Shown here in pieces: positions 24,757-34,620 of a DNA stretch of 64,000 nt. The DNA comes from Aureispira sp. CCB-QB1 (GTDB taxonomy: Bacteria > Bacteroidota > Bacteroidia > Chitinophagales > Saprospiraceae), in the NCBI RefSeq assembly GCF_000724545.1, contig NZ_JHBV01000035.1:1-64000 (forward strand), given 5' to 3'. Every line of letters begins with the position of its first letter. The first letter of the stretch is position 1. A program made the translations under genes and the position numbers. The notes below the pieces were generated by a model that was not told the origin of the DNA, searched no databases, and was given only the letters and a program-made list of their open reading frames with translations.

Positions 24757-26790
24757 TTAAAAAATCTCTTTAATACGTTTTAAGCGTAAGATTTTAGTGA
24801 ACGTTTCTCCTTTTCCTGTAACGACAATTTTGTAGACACCACGAGAGCTATATCCTAGTGGTATTTTAAGATTATGAATTTGTTCCCCAGATTCTTTTTT
24901 GTATTCTTGAACCTCGATAGACTTGTCTTCCATTAAGCTAATGCCATCTGCTACTTCAAATAGTTCAATGCGAATATCTTGTTTTTTGGGAACATTATAT
25001 TTGATTTGAGCTTTTCGTCGGTGGTTGCTTGTTGTGATCTCGAAGTCTTCCAATGCAAAACGATCGTTTTCTACTTTACGAACATATTTTAGATCTTTAA
25101 AAATCCAGTTGTCTGGATCAAAACGAACATCTTTGACGGTTCCATTGACTGGAATTTCAAAATACTGATTAGTTTCATTAAATACCTCGTCTCTTTGATT
25201 GGTGTTAATTGTTTCTTTGATAATGGTACCATCCTCCAACTCAATTTCAATTTTGTAGGGCATTGTAAATATAGAAGGCTGTGATTCCAATTCTTTTTGA
25301 ACTACATTTAGAGAAACGCTACCATTATTGATAGAATAAGAGATATGATAAGTAGGATAGTACTCTCCACGAATCCATTGATCAAAGAAATATTGATAAT
25401 CTACTTCGATATTTTCACTAGCGTAGTATTCGGCAATTTTTCTAAAGTTCTCTGTGCTTAGATAGGTTTTAGACCATTCCCCTTCCATTCTTTTTCCAGA
25501 AGTAATTGCTTTTAAAGTTTGAAAGAAATAAACATCAGACATAATTCCTCTAAGCATATGGATGGCATACATTCCCTTTTTGCTCAATCGCTCTTCTGAA
25601 TAATCTTTTCGATTTGCCAAATACAATTTACCACCTTCAAAATACTCCTTTTCGTCTAAGATAATTTGATAAACCGTTAAGCCTCGCTTGTATTCTTGCC
25701 ACATTGCTTCTGCATAAGTAGCTAAAGCTTCTGTAATCCATGCATCTTGCCATTTTTTAGGTGAAATATGATTACCAAACCACATACTGGCCATTTGATG
25801 CACCACCATATACATATGTACCCCTTTCATGTCTTCTAAAAGGACATTTGTTTGAGTAGGCATGCCGTCCATTCCTAAATTAATACCAACTTGAGTAACA
25901 TTAAAGCCTTCGTCTTTGTATGGGTAAGGACCAAATGTATTGGTTAAACAGGTCATGATTTCTGGCACCCGACGCATCATAGATGAAGATTCTTTCAATT
26001 TTTCAGGAAATAAGTAAAAGTTGATAGGAAAACCATAACCACGCCCTTTAAATTCAGACTCTGCTTTCATAAAATTAGAAATAGCCAATAGAACATGATG
26101 CGGTGCAATACGGTGACGGTGGCGCCATTGGTATTGTTTCTTTTTCTCATTTTCAAGTTTCTGAATGGCTTCAAGTTTTCCATTTGAAACAGCTATGATG
26201 GGCATTTCTTTGGCTTCTTCTTTTTTCGTTTTAGGATTCATGAAAACTTCTGTAACCATAGTATCTTGAATGGTTATATCGACGTAGATAGAATCTACTT
26301 TATCGCCAAGTCCTCGCTTGCAAGGAAACCACAAATAGCCACCATTAGGATAACACACACTAGCGATAACCAAATTATTTTTTTTGCCATGCGTATCATA
26401 GATTAGACCTTTTTTTACACCGTTGTTACTAGTGATCACAGGAGGTTCTCCTTCGTAGTGAACGGTAATTTCAGAACGTTGTTCTTTTTTTAGAGGATCG
26501 CCTGATAATTTGACTATAAGCTTGTTGTCTTTTTGTTCAAAAGAACTTGCCCCATCGACTTTGCTAACTTTTAATTGGTCAGCGAGATCTAAGGATAATT
26601 GCGTAACATTTTCTTTTACTGCGACAAACTCACATTTAGCATTTCCTTTGATATAAGACTTGTCCAACGATACCTCAACATCCAAATGATAAAATTTCAT
26701 ATTGGTAAATGTAGCAGGGGCTTGTCCAAAAGAAAGCACAGTACTTACCAAGAATAGTGCAAGAGTCAAAATGTATTGCTTCATTGTCAT
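24757..26790 (-). CDS. M1-family peptidase-like protein with a degenerate zinc site
   Basis: The 677-residue exported protein (signal peptide to about residue 23, FGQ) has the M1 aminopeptidase layout: N-terminal beta domain, thermolysin-like domain and C-terminal extension. The zinc motif HExxH-x18-E reads HQMAS at 331-335 followed by WFGN and Glu354 in WITEALATY. So the catalytic Glu is Gln332 and the second zinc His is Ser335, while the first His and distal Glu remain. The GxMEN substrate motif is also replaced (DGMPTQTN). The protein is therefore predicted to be catalytically dead while keeping the fold, perhaps as a binding protein. Length and frame are intact, so this is not a decayed gene. 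Confidence 0.85.
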   Translation of the reverse strand: MTMKQYILTLALFLVSTVLSFGQAPATFTNMKFYHLDVEVSLDKSYIKGNAKCEFVAVKENVTQLSLDLADQLKVSKVDGASSFEQKDNKLIVKLSGDPLKKEQRSEITVHYEGEPPVITSNNGVKKGLIYDTHGKKNNLVIASVCYPNGGYLWFPCKRGLGDKVDSIYVDITIQDTMVTEVFMNPKTKKEEAKEMPIIAVSNGKLEAIQKLENEKKKQYQWRHRHRIAPHHVLLAISNFMKAESEFKGRGYGFPINFYLFPEKLKESSSMMRRVPEIMTCLTNTFGPYPYKDEGFNVTQVGINLGMDGMPTQTNVLLEDMKGVHMYMVVHQMASMWFGNHISPKKWQDAWITEALATYAEAMWQEYKRGLTVYQIILDEKEYFEGGKLYLANRKDYSEERLSKKGMYAIHMLRGIMSDVYFFQTLKAITSGKRMEGEWSKTYLSTENFRKIAEYYASENIEVDYQYFFDQWIRGEYYPTYHISYSINNGSVSLNVVQKELESQPSIFTMPYKIEIELEDGTIIKETINTNQRDEVFNETNQYFEIPVNGTVKDVRFDPDNWIFKDLKYVRKVENDRFALEDFEITTSNHRRKAQIKYNVPKKQDIRIELFEVADGISLMEDKSIEVQEYKKESGEQIHNLKIPLGYSSRGVYKIVVTGKGETFTKILRLKRIKEIF

Positions 26791-26839
26791 AAATAGTTTT
26801 TAGTAATTTTATTGTTTGATTAAGTTGGCTGTTATTGAG

Positions 26840-26912
26840 TTTTAGTCGTTAACTGCGCTGCTACTGTATGGTTTGCCCCACAGTTGCTATGTTGTGGTTT
26901 TTACGAACGGCT
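26840..26912. repeat. Diverged dispersed repeat copy
   Basis: GTCGTTAACTGCGCTGCTACTGTATGG carries the family core with two changes, and TTTTTACGAACGGCTG on the other side is an arm remnant. The middle contains an additional CACAG...TGTGG palindrome. It sits between the M1-like and cytochrome genes. Confidence 0.55.
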
Positions 26913-27073
26913 GTAAGTTGTTAACCCTTTCATTCACTTTTGGGATTCGTAAGATCGCAAGATAGGCGCTTAGTCAACTCAGAACGAACAACCAAACGTA
27001 TGTCTATAGTGGGTTGTTCATTGGATAAAAGTATTAATATACTAATACTCTACCTAAATTAATGCCAATTCAT

Positions 27074-29005
27074 TTACAAGATTCCTTGTTGTTCTAAAAT
27101 TGCTTGATAATTAGGATATTTTTTTATTAAGTGTTGAATGACAGGCTGTGCTTCTTGACGGCGTCCAGTTTGCAACAGCAAACCAACTTTATTGAGCAAG
27201 GCATTCTTATAATCAGGGTCTAAAGCCAAGGCTTTGTTATACAGTTGTAGTGCTTGATTGATATTGCCTTGTTGGGCGTTAAGCAACCCCAAATTAGCCA
27301 AAGCCATTTTTCGATTCGGATCTTCTTTTAGAATGAAGTTAAAAACCTTTTTGGCAGCATTCAATTGCCCTGACTGAGCATAAGTACTACCCAGTTTTTC
27401 TTGAAAAATTAAGCTGTACGGCTTTAAATTCGTCGCTTGTTTGTAATAAGCTAACGCTTTTGGAAGGTTTTTGTTTTTGTATGCTGCTTCACCGATACGA
27501 TAAGCTGTCCAAGCATCTTGAATTTCCTGTGGTGCTAAGGCAATGGAAACGAGCAAAGCATACTCTTGTTTGTTAAAATAATAATGTACCAAGGTATTGA
27601 ATTTTTCGGCTCGGCTAGCTTTTGATAGATCTAGATAATATTTGGCTGAATCTAAAACTGCTGGAGTACCCATGAATTTATCCCATAAGGCTAGATAACC
27701 TCGTGCCATTTCTAGGGGACTTGCATTTTTTATAACCAAACTCTCCAAGCCTAAAAATCCAGCAATTTCTTCTACTTTTTCTTGACTTAGGGTATCGGGT
27801 GATTTAATATTATTTTTGCTAATGTGATGATCTGTAATGTTCACATGAGGAATATCAATACTACCAGAGCGTGGCATATGACAACCAACACAGTTGTCTT
27901 GTTCTAAATTGCGTTGAGCAATCGGTGCAGAACAATTGAACAACTTGCTTTGGGTAGAGTTGTCTTTGTGGCAACTCAAGCAGGCGGTGTTATAATTGTT
28001 TTTAGTAGTAGAATGCACGTCATGATGTGGGTTATGGCAGGTGATACAAGACAATTTTTTAGACACATTGAAACAATCACTTAATTGCAAACGATCTGCT
28101 TGGGATGCCATAATAAACCGTTTGTCGGAGTTGGTGAACCGAGGTAAAAACACATTCATAACATCTGATAATTCCATCCCTGGTTTAAAATCATAAAAGG
28201 TTTTTCCTTCATTCAATACAGCAACTCCTTGAAGGTGACAGCGTTGGCACAAGTCCATTTGGCGATCAATGGGCAAATGCTTGGGATTTACAATACTATA
28301 ATCAACATACTTAGAAGTATCAACATGCTTGCCCATCAGTTTTTCTTTGACATGAAGCCCTCCAGGCCCATGACAGCGTTCACACTCAATGCCCAAAGGC
28401 ATTTTGTGATACTTGTTATCAGAACCAGTAGCAGGTGTAGGCGTGTGATTGTGGCACGTTAGGCATTCTGATAAAATAGCACGTCCAAAACGCTCGTTGT
28501 TTTCTTCAAAACCTGGCGCTAAATCCCATTTTTTATCTTGGGTATAGTACGTGATGGGAGCTTGATAGACGTATCCATTTCTGTTGATCATATGGGAGTT
28601 GGTGTGATGCCCTGAACCAATAATGTAGTCAATTCGCTCAATGCGTTTGTGTACTGTATCTTTCCCATTCAATCTAAACTCCATAACATACATGACAGAA
28701 TCTTGGAAATAAGGTTTATAATAAAAATCCAACTGTTTGTCATAAACCAAGGCACTGTCTCCAAATTCAGCAGCTGTTTTTTTTAGATTTGCTTTGCCAA
28801 AAGATTGCCCCATTCCTGTTTGGATATAAGTTTGATAAACATTTTGATGGCAACTTTGACACATTTGCATGCCAACATATTCAACAGAATCATTAAGATT
28901 TAAGAAGGCATCTACTGATTTTTCTGAAGTAGGATTGGGCGCACAAAACCACATACAGGAGGCTATTAAAAGTAAAATTACAATTGGGATACCATATTTT
29001 GTCAT
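27074..29005 (-). CDS. Seven-heme c-type cytochrome lipoprotein with TPR tail
   Basis: The start at 29005 is preferred to an upstream in-frame ATG at 29092 because it puts a lipoprotein signal at the N terminus (lipobox IASC, Cys17). The 643-residue protein has seven CxxCH heme sites (CQSCH, CLTCH, CERCH, CQRCH, CITCH, CLSCH, CVGCH), so heptaheme c. The C-terminal part (about 460-640) is TPR repeats such as KALAYYKQATNLKPYS and ALQLYNKALALDPDYKNA. It would be a surface or periplasmic electron carrier with a protein-binding arm. Redox partner is unknown. CcmC- and CcmD-like genes at 47-48 kb could serve its maturation. Confidence 0.88.
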   Translation of the reverse strand: MTKYGIPIVILLLIASCMWFCAPNPTSEKSVDAFLNLNDSVEYVGMQMCQSCHQNVYQTYIQTGMGQSFGKANLKKTAAEFGDSALVYDKQLDFYYKPYFQDSVMYVMEFRLNGKDTVHKRIERIDYIIGSGHHTNSHMINRNGYVYQAPITYYTQDKKWDLAPGFEENNERFGRAILSECLTCHNHTPTPATGSDNKYHKMPLGIECERCHGPGGLHVKEKLMGKHVDTSKYVDYSIVNPKHLPIDRQMDLCQRCHLQGVAVLNEGKTFYDFKPGMELSDVMNVFLPRFTNSDKRFIMASQADRLQLSDCFNVSKKLSCITCHNPHHDVHSTTKNNYNTACLSCHKDNSTQSKLFNCSAPIAQRNLEQDNCVGCHMPRSGSIDIPHVNITDHHISKNNIKSPDTLSQEKVEEIAGFLGLESLVIKNASPLEMARGYLALWDKFMGTPAVLDSAKYYLDLSKASRAEKFNTLVHYYFNKQEYALLVSIALAPQEIQDAWTAYRIGEAAYKNKNLPKALAYYKQATNLKPYSLIFQEKLGSTYAQSGQLNAAKKVFNFILKEDPNRKMALANLGLLNAQQGNINQALQLYNKALALDPDYKNALLNKVGLLLQTGRRQEAQPVIQHLIKKYPNYQAILEQQGIL

Positions 29006-29147
29006 TGAATACCTATTTTTAATCTTATAAGTTGAATTGTTGTTATTGCTATGTTTCAAGAAAATACCTAAGCCTCTTAATACACCAAACAAGGCAATAA
29101 AAACTAGCTATAGAATTGTAGCTGTTGCGGAATTATTTTTTTGTTGT

Positions 29148-29612
29148 TTAGAAGTGTGGAAAAACTTCTATTAACTCAATATCAAAAATTACGACTGAAT
29201 TAGGAGGAATTTTGCCGTGCCCCTCTTCACCATAGGCAAGTCTTGAAGGCAAAAATAACAACATTTTATCGTTGATATCCATATGAGGAAGGGCTAATTG
29301 CCAGCCATAAATGCTCTTATCTAAGTCAACTCTTTCACTTAAATTGTTCGTATTATAGACACTAGTGCCATCTAACAAGTAAGCTTTGTATTTTACCTCA
29401 ACAACAATATCATTGTCTCTTATCGGAGCAACACTGTCACCACTTTCAACATAAATATGATAAAATAAATTAGACTGTTTATCTTCTGTTGCATTGATAT
29501 TATTAGCCAACAAGTAATCTTTTATAAGCTGAATATCGTTGTCGTGTTGGATGGCTTCTTTTTGGCAAGACAACATAGATAGAACAAAACATAAAAATAT
29601 CAAATAACGCAT
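29148..29612 (-). CDS. FKBP-type peptidyl-prolyl isomerase lipoprotein
   Basis: The 154-residue protein has a lipoprotein signal (LSC, Cys16) and one FKBP domain (about 60-153). The family pattern is seen in VEVKYKAYLLDGTSVYNTN, GWQLALPHMDINDKMLLFLPS, the RLAYGEEGHGKIPPNSVVIF loop and the final IELIEV strand. It would assist proline isomerisation of envelope proteins. Its ATG overlaps the stop of the DUF4177 gene by one base (TAATG), which points to coupled translation. Confidence 0.9.
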   Translation of the reverse strand: MRYLIFLCFVLSMLSCQKEAIQHDNDIQLIKDYLLANNINATEDKQSNLFYHIYVESGDSVAPIRDNDIVVEVKYKAYLLDGTSVYNTNNLSERVDLDKSIYGWQLALPHMDINDKMLLFLPSRLAYGEEGHGKIPPNSVVIFDIELIEVFPHF

Positions 29613-29839
29613 TAGGACTTATTTTTAGAAGCATGTAGAACGATAGGACGTTTTAGAATTAAGACAGCATATTGGCTAAAACCATTTTTTTGTCTTGTAA
29701 ATTGAGTGGTTAATTCCCAACCCATTCTTCCCAGTAGATTTAGTTCATCTTCTATGAGTTCCATATCTAAATCTATTTTTTTAGAAAATAAGGTGCTTTT
29801 GAGAGGCACTGTTAATGTTTTGTATTCGAACTGTTGCAT
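29612..29839 (-). CDS. DUF4177-like small protein
   Basis: The start at 29839 is chosen because the family begins with a M-x-x-x-EYK motif (MQQFEYKTLTVP) and because a terminator hairpin lies immediately upstream, over the alternative start at 29878. The 75-residue product has the DUF4177 pattern: an N-terminal strand, then LNLLGRMGWELTTQFTRQ and a last strand YAVLILKRP. No function is known. The stop overlaps the FKBP start by one base. Confidence 0.75.
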   Translation of the reverse strand: MQQFEYKTLTVPLKSTLFSKKIDLDMELIEDELNLLGRMGWELTTQFTRQKNGFSQYAVLILKRPIVLHASKNKS

Positions 29840-29866
29840 TGGTGTATTGATTTTGGATGAGTCTAT

Positions 29867-29903
29867 AAAAAAATACAAGATGCGAGCAAACTCACATCTT
29901 GTA
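29867..29903 (-). terminator. Terminator after the EEP nuclease gene
   Basis: TACAAGATG (29874-29882) and CATCTTGTA (29895-29903) form a perfect 9-bp stem; the minus strand then runs into seven T (29867-29873). It ends the nuclease transcript and separates it from the DUF4177-FKBP pair. Confidence 0.8.
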
Positions 29904-29998
29904 CAGATGAATCGGTTGATTGCTTCAACCCAAAATACAGATTTATTTTGAATTTTGTTTGCAGATAGAATTGCTATCCTTAAAACAAAATATTCTCC

Positions 29999-31066
29999 TT
30001 AAGGTTTTGGTTGTACTTTTTTTACCAAATAAACACAAACAGGCAAGTGATCGCTGTAACCACCAACGTACTTGCCAAAAGAGTACGTGCGGAAAGGATA
30101 GCCCTTAAAACGTCCTGCTTTACTAATTAAGTAAGATTTATTAAAAATAGAATTTTTGTAAAAATAATACCCTTCACCATCATTTTGTGTAATAGATTGG
30201 CTTAGGATAATTTGATCAAACAGGTTCCAAGAATCGCGGTAAGCCAAGGTGCCAATCCCTGCTTTATACAATTTGCCCCAAGGGTTGTAAAAACCACCTT
30301 TTTTGACTTGTCCTTTTTTGTCTTTGGCATTGATAACATCCTTAACACTAGGACTAACAGGGTCGTCATTTAAATCCCCCATGATAATAATTTTAGCCCT
30401 AGGGTTCTCATCTTGAATACCTGCAATAAAGTCTTTGCAATATTTGGCCGCTCCTTCACGAAGGTAAGAACCGCCTCTACGAGAAGGCCAGTGGCAAACA
30501 ATTATATGAACTATATCGCCGTCCAAACGCCCCTTTACCCATAACATATCTCTTGTCCAAACAGTATCTCTTTTGGCTGCATCAGGAGTTTTATCATAAA
30601 AAAGCTTTGGCGTAATTTTACCACTCTCGATGACTTTAAAATATTTGGGATTGTAAAGCAGTGCAACATCAATACCTCGTTTATCTAATGATTCGTAATG
30701 AACAATTTGATAATTTCTATTTTTTATTTTAGGCTGTTGAGTAAAATCTTCTAAAACTTTTCTGTTTTCAATCTCTGCAACGCCCAAGATAGCTGGACCA
30801 TCGGGAGTTAGTTCTGTACCAAGTTCAGAAACGACCTGAGATAAATTACCCAGCTTCTCTTGATAAACTTTGGAATTATAGAGTAACTTTCCGTTTGGTG
30901 TAAAATCTCCGTCTCGTTTGCCTTTTGTGTCTACAGTATCAAATAAATTTTCAAAGTTATAAAACCCTACGCAAACTACTTTATGAGCTTGTTTTTCTGC
31001 TTGAGCAAAACTAAAAGTACTTATTAATAATAAGCTTAATAGAGATAACAGTGTCTGTTTTTTCAT
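29999..31066 (-). CDS. Secreted endonuclease/exonuclease/phosphatase (EEP) family enzyme
   Basis: The 355-residue protein has a signal peptide (1-22) and one EEP domain. Catalytic elements are visible: FYNFENLFD (36-44), the Glu98 region in GVAEIEN, His192 in VCHWPSRRGG, DLNDDP with Asp231 and Asn233, and the terminal YSDHLPV with the catalytic SDH. EEP enzymes cleave phosphodiesters in nucleic acids or headgroups. Export and the SRRGG motif fit the extracellular nuclease group. It is divergent from a TonB receptor and an OB-fold lipoprotein, which suggests use of extracellular nucleic acid (inference). Confidence 0.88.
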   Translation of the reverse strand: MKKQTLLSLLSLLLISTFSFAQAEKQAHKVVCVGFYNFENLFDTVDTKGKRDGDFTPNGKLLYNSKVYQEKLGNLSQVVSELGTELTPDGPAILGVAEIENRKVLEDFTQQPKIKNRNYQIVHYESLDKRGIDVALLYNPKYFKVIESGKITPKLFYDKTPDAAKRDTVWTRDMLWVKGRLDGDIVHIIVCHWPSRRGGSYLREGAAKYCKDFIAGIQDENPRAKIIIMGDLNDDPVSPSVKDVINAKDKKGQVKKGGFYNPWGKLYKAGIGTLAYRDSWNLFDQIILSQSITQNDGEGYYFYKNSIFNKSYLISKAGRFKGYPFRTYSFGKYVGGYSDHLPVCVYLVKKVQPKP

Positions 31067-31642
31067 TTTATTATTGATTGATATAATGATTTGGAACGCT
31101 TAGAACGTTTCATTGATATGATGATTTGGAAAGCAGAAAGAAAAAGCTAATGGTGTATTGTTTCATTTGATTGCTAAAAAATGGGTATTAACTTCAACAA
31201 TATGCTTCCTAAATAGCTTCTAGTTAGTCTGTTTTCAAATAACAATATGTATACACTATTCTATTTTTGTACCAAAAAACGCACAAATATAGAATTTCTT
31301 GGAGTTACGGCAATATGAATGCTGCATTTATCTTTAATTCTAGCACATAAATCAATTTTTTTAACCTTCCCGCAACTTATATTTAACAAAGCAATCTACC
31401 TAATCGTAGTAATTGGGGGCAGAATTGCACAATTCGTGTCAAAAAAAGCAAAATTGGAGATGGTTAACTTTTTTTATTCGGACAAGCATTAACTTTTTAT
31501 TAAGTTTGCAGCTCAATGTGAGTTTTATTCCTTCCTTATTTGTAACTTGCAGCCTCAAATTAGAACAGAACAACCCAATGAAATTAGGGCAAGCAGGAAG
31601 ATGGCAATTTTTCTGTGGATTGATTAAAACAAAAACTAAGAT
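31067..31642. other. Divergent intergenic region between nuclease and TonB receptor
   Basis: The 576-bp spacer should carry both promoters. TAnnTTTG-like boxes occur on both strands close together (31262-31269 plus, TATTTTTG; 31284-31291 minus, TATATTTG), which would place opposing start sites almost on top of each other. No gene is supported here. Confidence 0.45.
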
Positions 31643-34480
31643 ATGCAGCATTGTTTAAAAAGTATGTTTGTACTCTTGCTGAGTTTTTCAGCATGTTTGA
31701 TGTACGGGCAAGGATCTGTAAAAGGAGTTATGCAAGACGCCGGCAACAAAGGTAAATTAGCCGGGGTTTTGGTCGAGATTCAAGGCACAGATTTTTATGC
31801 TCAAACAAATTCCTCAGGAATGTTTGAAATTACCGCCATACCTTATGGCGAATACACCATTCAATTTAGTGCAGAAGGCTACGGCTTGGAAACTAAAACT
31901 ATTAAAATTACGGATGGTGTTTTGGATTTAGGGGTTGTGAACTTGGATAATATTGGAGCTGAAAACCCAGCAGCAGAAGATATTATTCCTACCATTATGT
32001 TATCCGATGAGCAAATCGAAAATGGTGCAGGTGGAACACAGTCGATTTCTGGTGTTCTGAATGCCAACAATGACGTGCTTTCTTCTAAAGTAGCATTTGC
32101 TTGGGGGGCTGCTCGATTTAGACTACGAGGCTATGGTTCAGAGAATACCACTGTATTTATGAACAATATTCCTATGAACGACCTAGAATCTGGTCGTCCT
32201 ACTTGGTGGTCTTGGTCTGGGCTAAACGACGTTATGCGCAATCGTTCGTCTTCTCTAGGTTTGGCTGCAACAGCCTACACACTAGGAGATATCGGTGGAG
32301 CTTCGTCTTTAGATAGCCGTGCAGGAAGTCAACGTAAAGGACTAACTTTTACCTATTCTTATGCTAACCGTTCTTACAATCATCGTGCAATGTTGACGTA
32401 CAATACAGGGCTTTTACCAAGTGGTTGGGCGTTTTCCGCCTCTGGTTCTTGGCGTTATTCTGAGAATGGTGCCTTTATAAAAGGAGCTTCTTACAATGCT
32501 GCTTCTTACTTCTTGTCAGTAGAAAAACGATTCAAAAAACATTCTTTCTCCTTTACAGCTATGGGAGCTCCTTCTGTGAGAGGAAAGGGGAGTCCGGCTA
32601 CACAAGAAATGTTTAGTTTAGCGAACAGCCATTATTACAACCCCAACTGGGGCTATCAAACAAGTGGCGTAACTGGCAAAAAACAGATTAGAAACTCTAG
32701 AATGACAGACTCTCATCAACCTTTGTTTATTCTAACGCACGAAGCGCAGTTGAGTGAGAAACTAAAGCTTACAACTGCCGCTAGTTACCAATTTGGCAAG
32801 TATGGTAGTACGGCATTAGATTGGTATGATGCGCAGGATCCTCGTCCTCAGTATTATAGAAATTTGCCTTCTTATATTGAAGATCCTATTCAAAGCCGCT
32901 TAGCTTCAGATTTGTATGTTCAAAACGAAGCCGCTCGCCAAGTAAATTGGGATAGAATGTTTGAGGTAAATAGAAACTCTTATGATTTTGTTGCCGATGC
33001 TAACGGAGTACAAGGGGATACCGTATGGGGCAATCGTGCTCGCTATGTAGTAGAAGAGCGTCGTTACGATAGTCAAAAAGCCAATTTCAATATGATTTTG
33101 AATGCTAATGCAGCAAAATTCTTAAATATCGACGCAGGATTGACTTACCAGTTTTATAATAGCAAGAATTTCAAAGTATTGGAGGATTTGTTGGGAGCCG
33201 ATTTTTATGTTGATATCAATCGTTTTGTAGAGCGTGACTCGGCAGCTGTTGGAAATACATCTGCTTCGCAAAATGACTTGGCTAACCCAAATCGAATTTT
33301 AAAAGAAGGAGATGTGTTTGGTTATAATTACGAAGCATTTATCCACAAAGCATCGGCTTGGGCTCAATTGAACTTTACATTCAACAAGTTGGACTTCTTT
33401 GTGGGGGGACAAGGAAATTATACCACATTTTGGCGTAAAGGAAATGTTCAAAATGGACAATTTCCAGATAACTCTTTAGGAAAGTCAGAAGAGCAACAGT
33501 TCTTTAATTATACAGTAAAAGGTGGGGTAACGTACAAAATTGATGGACGTAATTATTTATATGCCAACGGTTCATACCAAACTAAGGCACCTTATTTCCG
33601 TTATGCTTATGTAGCACCTCGTACAAGAGATCAAGTAACAGATAGTTTGAGAAGTTCTAGCAACTACTCTGTAGAAGGTGGATATATTTTAAAAGCACCT
33701 CGATTTAAAGCTAAGGTGACAGGTTATTATACGAAGTTCCAAAATGAATTTTTTCAACGTAGTTTCTACTTGGATAGAAGTGGTTCGCCAGCAGGAATTG
33801 GAGGAAACTTTGTGAACTATGTCATGACAGGGATCGAAAAGCAACATGCAGGAATCGAGTTAGCGGGAGAAGTTAATTTGAATGGAAATGTTACGTTAAG
33901 TGCAGCAGCAGCAATAGGAGAGTATATTTATACTTCTAGACCAAAAGCTACTTTATACTTAGATAATGATCCTACTATAGCTAGAGGAACGCAAACTATT
34001 TATTTGAAAAACTTTTATGTTCCGAATACGCCACAGATGGCTTTTAATGTAGGCGTATGGTGGCGTGCACCTAAATTCTGGTCGTTTAGCTTTAACTTTA
34101 GCTATACTCATGCCACTTACTCGGATATGAACTTTGATAGACGTACTATTCAAGCTGTTTCGAATACAGGATTGGCACCAGAATATGTACAAGATGCTGT
34201 ACAACCAGGTTCTGACTTGTGGAAAAGCATTCTTTATCAGGAGCAATTACCAGGCAACTTTATGGCTGATATTTACATTCGTAAATCATGGAAAGTTAAA
34301 AACTTTTATGTCATATTGGGAGCTGGCGTTAGTAATATCTTGAATAATACAAATATGAGAACAAGTGGATTTGAGCAGTTCCGATTTGATTATGAAGGGA
34401 AGAATGTAGACCGTTTCCCAAATACTTATTACTATGCTTATGGTACAAACTTTATGATTAGTTTGACCTTTAGAATGTAA
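31643..34480 (+). CDS. TonB-dependent outer-membrane receptor
   Basis: The 945-residue protein has a signal peptide (to GQG, about residue 23) and a carboxypeptidase-regulatory-like domain (about 24-105: SVKGVMQDAGNKGKLAGVLVE and TIQFSAEGYG). A plug domain follows (about 115-240; RFRLRGYGSENTTVFMNNIPM), and then a large beta barrel ending in ISLTFRM, with the terminal aromatic-x-Met expected of outer-membrane barrels. It would import a substrate using TonB energy. The next gene encodes a large DUF5689 lipoprotein in place of a SusD, so the pair is a likely receptor plus surface binding protein. Confidence 0.93.
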   Translation: MQHCLKSMFVLLLSFSACLMYGQGSVKGVMQDAGNKGKLAGVLVEIQGTDFYAQTNSSGMFEITAIPYGEYTIQFSAEGYGLETKTIKITDGVLDLGVVNLDNIGAENPAAEDIIPTIMLSDEQIENGAGGTQSISGVLNANNDVLSSKVAFAWGAARFRLRGYGSENTTVFMNNIPMNDLESGRPTWWSWSGLNDVMRNRSSSLGLAATAYTLGDIGGASSLDSRAGSQRKGLTFTYSYANRSYNHRAMLTYNTGLLPSGWAFSASGSWRYSENGAFIKGASYNAASYFLSVEKRFKKHSFSFTAMGAPSVRGKGSPATQEMFSLANSHYYNPNWGYQTSGVTGKKQIRNSRMTDSHQPLFILTHEAQLSEKLKLTTAASYQFGKYGSTALDWYDAQDPRPQYYRNLPSYIEDPIQSRLASDLYVQNEAARQVNWDRMFEVNRNSYDFVADANGVQGDTVWGNRARYVVEERRYDSQKANFNMILNANAAKFLNIDAGLTYQFYNSKNFKVLEDLLGADFYVDINRFVERDSAAVGNTSASQNDLANPNRILKEGDVFGYNYEAFIHKASAWAQLNFTFNKLDFFVGGQGNYTTFWRKGNVQNGQFPDNSLGKSEEQQFFNYTVKGGVTYKIDGRNYLYANGSYQTKAPYFRYAYVAPRTRDQVTDSLRSSSNYSVEGGYILKAPRFKAKVTGYYTKFQNEFFQRSFYLDRSGSPAGIGGNFVNYVMTGIEKQHAGIELAGEVNLNGNVTLSAAAAIGEYIYTSRPKATLYLDNDPTIARGTQTIYLKNFYVPNTPQMAFNVGVWWRAPKFWSFSFNFSYTHATYSDMNFDRRTIQAVSNTGLAPEYVQDAVQPGSDLWKSILYQEQLPGNFMADIYIRKSWKVKNFYVILGAGVSNILNNTNMRTSGFEQFRFDYEGKNVDRFPNTYYYAYGTNFMISLTFRM

Positions 34481-34620
34481 AATTTTAATTTAAAAACAAC
34501 CATTATTTCATATAATGTATTCAATGGGGTATTTGATTATTATGAATAGTCCATTGAATACAAAGTGGTCGATAAAAACCACGAAGTATCATTAACTTAT
34601 AATTATATAATAATAGCCTT

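Noticed and set aside
31439-31651. 70-codon minus-strand frame upstream of the TonB receptor
   Set aside because: It covers the promoter and signal-peptide region of a strong gene and has no family features.
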